From Corynebacterium mastitidis DSM 44356 (lineage in GTDB: Bacteria; Actinomycetota; Actinomycetes; Mycobacteriales; Mycobacteriaceae): DNA of 64,000 nucleotides. How positions within the stretch are numbered: position 1 is the first letter of the stretch; each line of letters opens with the position of its first letter. Both the position numbers and the translations under genes were made by a program. The notes under the pieces were generated by a model. That model ran no database searches. It saw only the letters and a list, made by a program, of their open reading frames with translations, and was not told the origin of the DNA. Shown one piece after another: positions 37,481 to 44,442 of the stretch. Where the stretch lies: positions 248,001 through 312,000 of the forward strand of contig NZ_AQXB01000001.1 of assembly GCF_000375365.1 (NCBI RefSeq), written 5' to 3'.

Positions 37481-38251
37481 GTGAAATTACCGTGGCACAG
37501 CACCAGCGATAGCACACCGGCGGCCACAGCCCGCCCCGTGGGCGGCAGCGCCAAGGGCGCTAAGGACGCCAAGGATTCCGCGACCCCCGCCGCCCCCGAG
37601 AAGTCCGGGGCACCGAGCGCACGCCTGCCCAAGGGTTATACCGCCCCCAAAGGGCGCCCCACGCCCAAGCGCAAGGACGTGGAGATGGAGCGCGGCGTGA
37701 TCCGGGGGTCCGGCATGGCTCCCACCACCCCGCAGCAGCAGCGCCAAAAGCGCAAGGAGCTCAAGGCCTCCATGACCAAGGAGGAGTGGAAGAGCTACAA
37801 GCGCAAGGAGCGCGAGGAGTCCCGCAGGCGGCAGCGCGAGGCGCAGGCCGCCATGGATCGCGGCGAGGAGCAGTATCTCCTTCCCCGGGACAAGGGCCCG
37901 GAGCGGGCCTTCGTCCGGGACTGGGTGGACGCGCGCCGCTTCATCAACAACTTCGTCATGCCCTTCGCGCTGGTGCTGCTGGTCTCCATGTTCATCACCA
38001 ACGGCATCCCCGAGGCCGCGGCAGTCGTCTCGATCGTGTCCATGGTCTTCATCGTGGTCTTTGCCACGGAGGCCATCTTCATCGGCCGCCGCGCCAACCG
38101 GGCGGTGCGCGCGGAGTTCCCCAACACCACGCAGGCGGGCCTTGGGCTCGGCTTCTACGCCTACTCCCGTGCCATGCAACCGCGCCGCTGGCGCAGCCCC
38201 AAGGCGCGCGTCGCCGTCGGTTCCCCGGTGGGGCGGGGCACGAACAAGTAG
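37481..38251 (+). CDS. DUF3043 family membrane protein
   Basis: A 256-residue actinobacterial protein of unknown function. The N-terminal half is basic and Lys/Arg/Pro-rich, with LPKGYTAPKGRPTPKRKDVE and a charged helix SYKRKEREESRRRQREAQ; two adjacent membrane spans follow (about 155-195), then a short tail. LLPRDKGPERAFVRDWVDAR before the first span is the family signature. The GTG at 37481 has AAGG nine bases upstream and gives MKLPW, as in homologues. It is divergent from the Fe-S carrier gene. Confidence 0.9.
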   Translation: MKLPWHSTSDSTPAATARPVGGSAKGAKDAKDSATPAAPEKSGAPSARLPKGYTAPKGRPTPKRKDVEMERGVIRGSGMAPTTPQQQRQKRKELKASMTKEEWKSYKRKEREESRRRQREAQAAMDRGEEQYLLPRDKGPERAFVRDWVDARRFINNFVMPFALVLLVSMFITNGIPEAAAVVSIVSMVFIVVFATEAIFIGRRANRAVRAEFPNTTQAGLGLGFYAYSRAMQPRRWRSPKARVAVGSPVGRGTNK

Positions 38252-38290
38252 GCGCGCCACCCCAGCAACCAACCCAGGTACGAGGTCATC

Positions 38291-39202
38291 GTGGAGTTAC
38301 TGAGCACCATCGCCCCCCCGCCGGGCAGCACCGACCGCCTGCCCGCACCCCTTCCCGAGGACGCCGCGGGGCGGCTGCTCGACGTCGCCTCCTTCTTCGC
38401 CGCGGCGCAGGGGGCCTCGCCCGAGGCGCCGCTGCGCCCCGTCCGTCAGCCCCGCATGACGCTGTGGTCCGGGGAGCGCCCCGCCGCCGGGGCGAGCCTT
38501 CTCAGCCCGGAGCGCGCCGACGCCCTGCGCCGGGACTTCGAGCGGGGTGCGGGCCCCACGCGGGCCTTCGCGGAGTCGGCGGGAGTACCCGCCGAGGCGG
38601 TGGAGGTCTCCCCCGGGCTGGCTCTTGAGGAGGCCCTGTCCCTGGGCATCCGCACGGCGGACGCGCAGGCGGATAGCGAGGTGGACCTGGCGCTGCCCGC
38701 CTCCCTGGGGGCGGGCGACGAGGAGGAGGCCCTCGCCCTCCTCGGGCTGCTCACCGGCAAGGAACCCGTGGCCGTCCTGGGATTCCACGGCACCGCGGAC
38801 GCCGCGTGGTCCGAGCGCGTGGCGCTCGTGCGCGACCTCATGTTCGCGGCCAGGGGGCATCGCTCCTCGGCGGAGAACACCCTGCGCCATCACGCGAGCG
38901 CCGCGATGGTGGCGCTGGTGGGGTACATCGCGCAGTCGGCCGCGCGGCGCACCCCCGTTCTCCTGGACACCACGGTGACCTGCGTGGCCGCCTGCTACGC
39001 GGAGGCCCTCGCCCCCGGCGCCAAGGCATGGCTGCTGGCGGGCCAGCTCACCCCGCACGCCGGGCACCTGATCGCCACCCGTCACCTGGGGATCACCCCC
39101 CTGCTCGCCCTGAACATGCCGCTGGGGATGGGCACCGGGGCGGCGACCACGCTCCCCCTGGTGCGCGCCGCCACCGCCCTCTACGCCCACGACCGGGACT
39201 AA
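38291..39202 (+). CDS. Divergent CobT-like phosphoribosyltransferase, probably inactive
   Basis: Resembles nicotinate-nucleotide:dimethylbenzimidazole phosphoribosyltransferase (CobT), which builds the lower ligand of cobalamin. At 303 residues it is about 50 short. The C-terminal half keeps family segments (LLDTTVTCVAACYAEALAPGAK, then GHLIATRHLGITPLLALNMPLGMGTGAA as separate motifs). The N-terminal GDHGV region is not recognisable. In active CobT the loop reads GEGTGA, with the catalytic Glu (Glu317 of the Salmonella enzyme); here it is GMGTGA. cobU and cobS, expected alongside, are absent. It may be a degenerate paralogue or have a new role. Confidence 0.7.
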   Translation: MELLSTIAPPPGSTDRLPAPLPEDAAGRLLDVASFFAAAQGASPEAPLRPVRQPRMTLWSGERPAAGASLLSPERADALRRDFERGAGPTRAFAESAGVPAEAVEVSPGLALEEALSLGIRTADAQADSEVDLALPASLGAGDEEEALALLGLLTGKEPVAVLGFHGTADAAWSERVALVRDLMFAARGHRSSAENTLRHHASAAMVALVGYIAQSAARRTPVLLDTTVTCVAACYAEALAPGAKAWLLAGQLTPHAGHLIATRHLGITPLLALNMPLGMGTGAATTLPLVRAATALYAHDRD

Positions 39203-39247
39203 GAACCAGGACCGCGAGCGGGGGCGTCGATAAGCCCTCGGTCGGGC

Positions 39248-40369
39248 CTAGCCCTCGGCGGGGACGAGCTGGTGCATCCAGCCGTGCGTGTCCTCCGCCG
39301 TCCCGTGCTGGATGTCCGTGAGGCGCTGCCGGAGCCTCATGGTCACCGCGCCCGCCTGGTTGTTTCCCACCACAAACTCGCCCTCGTTGGACTTGACCCG
39401 CCCCACCGGGGTCACCACGGCGGCCGTTCCGCAGGCCAGCGTCTCCGTCAGCGCGCCGGATGCGGCGTCCCGGCGCCACTCGTCCTTGGAGAAGCGCCGC
39501 TGCTCGGTGGCGTACCCGAGGTCGCGCGCCACGTGCAAGAGGGAATCCCGGGTGATCCCCGGCAGCAGGGAGCCGCTGAGCTTGGGGGTCACCAGCGTGA
39601 CCCCCTCCGGGGAGTCCTCCGCCCCGTACACGAACATCAGGTTCATGCCGCCCATCTCCTCGATGTACTCGCGCTCGATGGCGTCCAGCCACACCACCTG
39701 ATCGCAGCCCTTCTCGCTGGCCTGGGCCTGCGCCAGCAGGGAGGCCGCGTAGTTGCCCGCGAACTTGGCGGCCCCCGTGCCGCCCGGGGCGGCGCGGACG
39801 TAGTCCTCGGAGAGCCACACGCTCACGGGCTTCACGCCCCCGGCAAAGTAGGCGCCGGAGGGGGAGGCCATGAGCAGGAACGTATAGGAGCCGGAGGGGT
39901 GCACGCCCAGGGTGGCCTCGGTGGCAAACATGAGGGGACGCAGGTAGAGGGCGGCCTCTCCCCCGGCCTCGGGGACCCACTGCCGGTCCACGTCCACCAG
40001 CACCCGCACCGCCTCGAGGAAGTCCGCCACCGGCAGCTCGGGCATGGCCAGGCGGCGCGCGGAGTCCTGCATGCGCTGGGCGTTGCGCTCGGGACGGAAG
40101 GTCGCGATCGAGCCGTCCGGCATCCGGTAGGCCTTGATCCCCTCGAAGATCGCCTGGCCGTAGTGCAGCACCGAGGCGGCCGGGGAAAGCTCCAGGGGAC
40201 CAAAGGGAACCACGCGGGCGTCGTGCCAGCCGCGCTCCTGGCTCCACTCGATGCGCACCATGTGGTCGGTAAACTGCTGACCAAAGGCGGGATTCCTCAG
40301 GATTTCCTCGCGGCGCTCGTCGCTGACCGGGTGGGTGCTTCGATCGATGGTAAAGGTGAGAGACGTCAT
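39248..40369 (-). CDS. ilvE: Branched-chain amino acid aminotransferase
   Basis: PLP enzyme catalysing the last step of valine, leucine and isoleucine synthesis. The 373-residue product has the fold-type IV signatures: [34 protein letters not shown] (with the Schiff-base Lys) and [13 protein letters not shown]. The ATG at 40369 gives MTSLTF, as in C. glutamicum; a GTG five codons earlier is possible. No clear Shine-Dalgarno sequence is seen. It is divergent from pepA. Confidence 0.95.
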   Translation of the reverse strand: MTSLTFTIDRSTHPVSDERREEILRNPAFGQQFTDHMVRIEWSQERGWHDARVVPFGPLELSPAASVLHYGQAIFEGIKAYRMPDGSIATFRPERNAQRMQDSARRLAMPELPVADFLEAVRVLVDVDRQWVPEAGGEAALYLRPLMFATEATLGVHPSGSYTFLLMASPSGAYFAGGVKPVSVWLSEDYVRAAPGGTGAAKFAGNYAASLLAQAQASEKGCDQVVWLDAIEREYIEEMGGMNLMFVYGAEDSPEGVTLVTPKLSGSLLPGITRDSLLHVARDLGYATEQRRFSKDEWRRDAASGALTETLACGTAAVVTPVGRVKSNEGEFVVGNNQAGAVTMRLRQRLTDIQHGTAEDTHGWMHQLVPAEG

Positions 40370-40447
40370 TCTTTTACCGTACACTTCCCGCCGCAGGCGA
40401 TAGCCTTATTAAGGATCAGTCTTTAATCTCTCGTTTCAGGAGGTCTC

Positions 40448-41980
40448 ATGCTCAGTGGTTTGCCCGCGCGCGGCGCTCTCGCGGCCGCCAGGATCGCCAA
40501 GAAGGTACCCGAGGACGCCCGCGTCATCCTCCTGCCCGTGTTTCGCGGGGAGGAGGGGCCGGAGCTTCCCCTGACCGGGCTGCTGGACGCCGCCGCGGCC
40601 CGCGACGTCCTCTCCGCCGCCGAGGCGATCTCCTTCGAGGCCAAGCCCGAAAGCCTCGCCCTCCTCCCCCTCCCGGATTCCCTGCCCGCCCCGGGCGCGT
40701 CCTGCCTCGCGCTCGTGGGCCTAGGGGAGGCCTCGGACTTCGACGCCGAGGTGCTGCGCCGCGCGATGGGCGCCGCGGCCCGGCGGCTCCGGGATCGCGG
40801 CCCCGTGGTGGCCTCGCTCGGGGACCTGGGCGAGGGCACCGCCGAGGCCGCCGTGGAGGGCTACCTGCTGGGCTCCTACTCCTACGCGGGGCACCGCAGC
40901 GACGCCACGGAGCCCGGTGCCCTCACGCTGCTTGCCTCGGGAAAGAAGAACAAGACTGCAGCCGCAGTCCGGGCCGCCACGGTGCGGGCGGAGGCCGTGG
41001 CCCTCGCCCGCGACCTCACCAACACCTCCGCGCGGGATCTCTACCCCGCCTCCTACGCCGACGCCCTCGCCGCGCTGGCCTCCGAGCACGGCGTGGAGTC
41101 GGAGATCTACGACGCCTACCGGCTGTCCGCCGAGGGCTTCGGCGGCATCCTGGCCGTGGGGTCCGGCTCACAGCGCGCCCCGCGCCTGGTCCGCCTACAC
41201 TGGGCGCCCGCGGACCGGGAGCCGCGAGCGCGCGTGGCGCTGGTGGGCAAGGGCATCACCTTTGACACCGGCGGTATCTCCCTCAAGCCGGCGGCCAACA
41301 TGGAGGTCATGATCTCCGACATGGGCGGCTCCGCAGCCGTGGCGGCCAGCGTGTTTGCCGCCGCGCGCCTGGAACTCCCCGTGGAGGTCACCGCGTGGCT
41401 CCCGCTGGCGGAGAACATGCCGTCCGGCGCGGCCACCCGCCCGGGCGACGTGATCACGCACTACGGCGGCATCACCTCGGAGATCCTCAACACCGACGCC
41501 GAGGGGCGGCTCGTGCTTGCCGACGCCCTCGCCCGGGCCGCCGAGGACCGGCCCGACGCGATCCTGGAGGCATCCACCCTCACCGGCGGGCAGCTCGTGG
41601 CCCTGGGTACCCGCACCACCGGCGTCATGGGCTCCCCCGAGCTGCGCGACCTCGTGGCGCGATCCGGGCGCGAGGTGGGCGAGTCCGCCTGGGCCATGCC
41701 GCTGCTGGAGGAGCACGAGGAGGCGCTGCGCTCCCCCGTGGCGGACATCCGCAACACCCACAACTCCCGCAACGGGCAGATGCTCTTTGCCGGGTCCTAC
41801 CTCTCCCGGTTCGTCCCGGACGGCATCGAATGGGCGCACCTCGACGTGGCGGGGCCGTCCTGGAACGAGGGGGCCGCCTACGGCTACACCCCGCAGCGGG
41901 CCACCGGGGCCCCGGTGCGCACCCTGCTTGAGGTCCTCTCCGCCATCGCGCGGCGGGAAACCCCCTCCGGCGAGTCCTGA
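40448..41980 (+). CDS. pepA: Leucyl aminopeptidase (M17)
   Basis: Cytosolic two-metal aminopeptidase. The 510-residue product has the metal and catalytic motifs of M17: VGKGITFDTGGISLKPAANM (the first Lys/Asp ligands), DMGGSAAV, and the signature NTDAEGRLVLADAL. AGGAGG lies four bases before the ATG. The N-terminal domain is variable, as usual. Convergent with the gene at 42003. Confidence 0.95.
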   Translation: MLSGLPARGALAAARIAKKVPEDARVILLPVFRGEEGPELPLTGLLDAAAARDVLSAAEAISFEAKPESLALLPLPDSLPAPGASCLALVGLGEASDFDAEVLRRAMGAAARRLRDRGPVVASLGDLGEGTAEAAVEGYLLGSYSYAGHRSDATEPGALTLLASGKKNKTAAAVRAATVRAEAVALARDLTNTSARDLYPASYADALAALASEHGVESEIYDAYRLSAEGFGGILAVGSGSQRAPRLVRLHWAPADREPRARVALVGKGITFDTGGISLKPAANMEVMISDMGGSAAVAASVFAAARLELPVEVTAWLPLAENMPSGAATRPGDVITHYGGITSEILNTDAEGRLVLADALARAAEDRPDAILEASTLTGGQLVALGTRTTGVMGSPELRDLVARSGREVGESAWAMPLLEEHEEALRSPVADIRNTHNSRNGQMLFAGSYLSRFVPDGIEWAHLDVAGPSWNEGAAYGYTPQRATGAPVRTLLEVLSAIARRETPSGES

Positions 41981-42006
41981 TCGCGCGCCCTCGCGCGTGC
42001 GATCAG
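41977..42006. terminator. Hairpin across the convergent stops of pepA and its neighbour
   Basis: Inverted repeat CTGATCGC/GCGATCAG, extended by an inner GCGC/GCGC, spans the last codons of both convergent genes. There is no T-tract on either side, so this may be a factor-assisted or weak bidirectional terminator. Confidence 0.4.
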
Positions 42007-42401
42007 CGCGGCCCGCCCGCCTCTCCGCGCTCCCACTGGGCGCGCCGCTCCCGCTGCTCCTCGCGCTTGCGCACTATCCGATCCCGCTCGATGCGCTCGC
42101 GCATGCGCTGCGGGTACCCCGTCTCCTCCACGTCGTAGACCGGGCAGTCGAGGAGCCGCACCAGGGCGTCGATCCCCTTCGGCCCCCCGATGCGCCGCCG
42201 GATGAAGGCGCCGGACTCGTCCACCACCACGGCGGACATCTCGTTGATGAACGTCTCCGGCTCCACGAACGCCTCCACGCAGGCCCGCCCCTGGGCCCAC
42301 TCGCGCAGTTCCCGCGCGTCCTCGGGCCGGATCGTGGCCCCCGGGGCGCGCGGGGGCCGCGGGCCCGTCTTGCTCTTGCGGCGACCAAAGATATTGAACA
42401 C
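42003..42401 (-). CDS. Conserved hypothetical protein, function unknown
   Basis: A 132-residue soluble protein with a basic N-terminus (MFNIFGRRKSK), a mixed alpha/beta middle (VEAFVEPETFINEMSAVVVDES) and a C-terminal charged helix rich in Arg/Glu (RMRERIERDRIVRKREEQRE). A gene lies at the same place between pepA and sucB in C. glutamicum. I recognise no domain. The GTG start at 42401 lies eight bases from a TACAAT on the minus strand, so the mRNA is probably leaderless. Confidence 0.75.
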   Translation of the reverse strand: MFNIFGRRKSKTGPRPPRAPGATIRPEDARELREWAQGRACVEAFVEPETFINEMSAVVVDESGAFIRRRIGGPKGIDALVRLLDCPVYDVEETGYPQRMRERIERDRIVRKREEQRERRAQWERGEAGGPR

Positions 42402-42403
42402 GG

Positions 42404-42417
42404 CCTACAATTGTAGG
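42404..42417. promoter_or_regulatory. Palindromic, possibly bidirectional -10 element
   Basis: CCTACAATTGTAGG is a perfect 14-base palindrome, so the -10-like TACAAT is present on both strands (plus 42406-42411, minus 42410-42415). The minus-strand copy is correctly placed for a leaderless start at 42401; the plus-strand copy would read toward sucB. It could also be a dimeric repressor site. Confidence 0.5.
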
Positions 42418-42574
42418 TGTATGTGCCGCCATCCCGTAGCGATATATCGCGCAGATCGTGCCGCCGTATCGCTTCCCCGTGCGCGGGGGCACCTCCGGTG
42501 CGCGCCGTGAGCGGCAGGCGGGTACGGTTAACGTATTAGATCCACCTACACGATTATCGAGGAGTCTGACACAC

Positions 42575-44290
42575 ATGGCGTTCTCAGTAGAGATGCCCGA
42601 ACTGGGCGAGTCCGTCACCGAAGGAACCATCACCCAGTGGCTGAAGTCCGTGGGCGATACCGTGGAGGCCGACGAGCCCTTGCTCGAGGTCTCTACCGAC
42701 AAGGTCGATACCGAAGTCCCCTCCCCCGCCTCCGGCGTTCTCCTCGAGATCAAGGCGGAGGAGGATGACACGGTGGATGTGGGATCGGTGATCGCCGTGA
42801 TCGGTGACGCCGACGAGGCTCCCTCCGGCTCCGACGATGCCGGGGCAGCCCAGGAGGAGGCCAGCTCCTCCGACTCCGCCCCCGCCGAGCCCAAGGAGCC
42901 CGAGGACGCCCCCCAGGAGGCCGCCGAGGAGCCCGCTGGCTCCAACGCCTCCGGGGCCGCCTCCGAGGTCACCATGCCGGAGCTGGGCGAGTCCGTCACC
43001 GAGGGAACCATCACCCAGTGGTTGAAGTCCGTGGGCGATACCGTGGAGGCCGACGAGCCCTTGCTCGAGGTCTCTACCGACAAGGTCGATACCGAAGTCC
43101 CCTCCCCCGTGGCGGGCACCCTGCTGGAGATCCTGGCAGAGGAGGACGAGACGGTGGACGTCGGCGCCGCGATCGCGCGCATCGGCGATAAGAGCGCCGC
43201 CCCGGCGAAGCCCGCGGAGGAGAAGAAGCCCGCGCAGCAGGAGGAGCCCAAGCAGGAGGCCCCCGCCAAGGAGGAGCCTGCGGAGGAGGAGCCTGCGGAG
43301 GAGAAGCCCGCCGAGGCACCCAAGCCCTCCGCCACGTCCGGCAACCTCCCCTACGTCACCCCGCTGGTGCGCAAGCTCGCGGAGAAGCACTCCGTGGACC
43401 TGAACTCCATCAAGGGCACCGGCGTGGGCGGGCGCATCCGCAAGCAGGACGTGCTGGCCGCCGCCGAGGGTTCCACCGAGGACGCCGCCCCGGCGCAGCA
43501 GTCCGCGGGCAGCCCCGCCAAGGCCCCGGGCGCGGCCTCCACCAAGTCCGTGGACCCGGAGAAGGCCAAGCTGCGCGGCACGGTGCAGAAGGCCAACCGC
43601 ATCCGCCAGATCACCGCCACCAAGACGGTGGAGGCGCTGCAGACCTCCGCCCAGCTCACGCAGGTGCAAGAGGTGGACATGACCAAGGTGGCGCAGCTCC
43701 GCAAGGCCAACAAGCCCGCCTTCGCGGAAAAGCACGGCGCCAACCTCACCTACCTGCCGTTCTTTGCCAAGGCTGTCGTGGAGGCCCTGGTCTCCCACCC
43801 GAACGTCAACGCGTCCTACAACGCGGAGACCAAGGAGATCACTTACCACGAGGACGTGAACCTCTCCATCGCCGTGGATACCCCCGCCGGGCTGCTGACG
43901 CCGGTGATCCACCACGCTCAGGACAAGACCCTGCCGGAGCTGGCCCAGGCGATCGCGGAGCTGGCCGAGCGCGCGCGCAACAACAAGCTCAAGCCGAACG
44001 ACCTGGTGGGCGGCACGTTCACCATCACCAACATCGGCTCCGAGGGCGCCCTGACCGACACCCCGATCCTCGTCCCGCCGCAGGCGGGCATCCTGGGCAC
44101 GGGCGTGATTACCAAGCGCCCGGTGGTGGTCAACCAGGACGGCCTGGACGCCATCGCCATCCGCCAGATGGTGTTCCTCCCGCTGACCTACGATCACCAG
44201 TTGGTGGACGGGGCCGACGCCGGGCGCTTCCTCACCACCGTGAAGGATCGCCTGGAGACGGCCGACTTCGAGGGGGATCTCCTCCTCTAG
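42575..44290 (+). CDS. sucB: Dihydrolipoamide acyltransferase (E2) of 2-oxo acid dehydrogenase
   Basis: Core E2 subunit; in corynebacteria this single E2 (SucB/AceF) serves pyruvate dehydrogenase and the joint PDH-ODH complex. The 571-residue protein has two lipoyl domains (about 1-80 and 127-207), each with the lipoyl Lys in [12 protein letters not shown], Ala/Pro/Glu-rich linkers, an E3/E1-binding domain ([19 protein letters not shown]) and a catalytic domain ending with [14 protein letters not shown]. The ATG at 42575 begins the first lipoyl domain; GAGGAG lies about ten bases upstream. It lies upstream of gcvPTH and lipBA. Confidence 0.94.
   Translation: MAFSVEMPELGESVTEGTITQWLKSVGDTVEADEPLLEVSTDKVDTEVPSPASGVLLEIKAEEDDTVDVGSVIAVIGDADEAPSGSDDAGAAQEEASSSDSAPAEPKEPEDAPQEAAEEPAGSNASGAASEVTMPELGESVTEGTITQWLKSVGDTVEADEPLLEVSTDKVDTEVPSPVAGTLLEILAEEDETVDVGAAIARIGDKSAAPAKPAEEKKPAQQEEPKQEAPAKEEPAEEEPAEEKPAEAPKPSATSGNLPYVTPLVRKLAEKHSVDLNSIKGTGVGGRIRKQDVLAAAEGSTEDAAPAQQSAGSPAKAPGAASTKSVDPEKAKLRGTVQKANRIRQITATKTVEALQTSAQLTQVQEVDMTKVAQLRKANKPAFAEKHGANLTYLPFFAKAVVEALVSHPNVNASYNAETKEITYHEDVNLSIAVDTPAGLLTPVIHHAQDKTLPELAQAIAELAERARNNKLKPNDLVGGTFTITNIGSEGALTDTPILVPPQAGILGTGVITKRPVVVNQDGLDAIAIRQMVFLPLTYDHQLVDGADAGRFLTTVKDRLETADFEGDLLL
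42593..42728 (+). repeat. Lipoyl-domain coding repeat, copy 1
   Basis: A 136-base segment of sucB repeated in frame 381 bases downstream (42974-43109). The two copies differ at four positions, all synonymous, and the last 87 bases (from 42642) are identical. Confidence 0.9.
42974..43109 (+). repeat. Lipoyl-domain coding repeat, copy 2
   Basis: Second copy of the 136-base repeat in sucB. Outside the repeat the two lipoyl domains differ clearly, which points to gene conversion or recent duplication of this block. Confidence 0.9.
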
Positions 44291-44336
44291 GAACAGCACC
44301 CCCGCAGCCGGGTATTCTCCCCCGGCGCGACGCCGC

Positions 44337-44374
44337 GAGGCCCTAGCCCCATTCGGGGCTAGGGCCTCGTTGTT
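44337..44374 (+). terminator. Terminator of sucB
   Basis: Perfect 14-base-pair stem GAGGCCCTAGCCCC/GGGGCTAGGGCCTC around a four-base ATTC loop, followed by GTTGTT. It lies about 50 bases past the sucB stop and immediately before the gcvP promoter. Confidence 0.85.
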
Positions 44375-44397
44375 ATGCACCTCGCAGCGTTTATAAT
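44370..44397 (+). promoter_or_regulatory. Promoter of gcvP
   Basis: TTGTTA at 44370-44375 and TATAAT at 44392-44397 with a 16-base spacer, in the short gap after the sucB terminator. The predicted leader to the TTG start is about 40 bases, too short for a glycine riboswitch. Confidence 0.7.
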
Positions 44398-44442
44398 GCG
44401 GCTAGATATCTCACGCATCCTGTGTTTAAGGAGACACCTCAC

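Noticed and set aside
36964..37632. Longer 222-codon version of the IscA-type protein
   Set aside because: An AAGGAG sits correctly before ATG 37308 and family similarity begins there; the upstream extension is low-complexity.
44369..44442. Possible glycine riboswitch before gcvP
   Set aside because: The predicted leader is only about 40 bases, far too short for a glycine aptamer, and the conserved motifs are absent.
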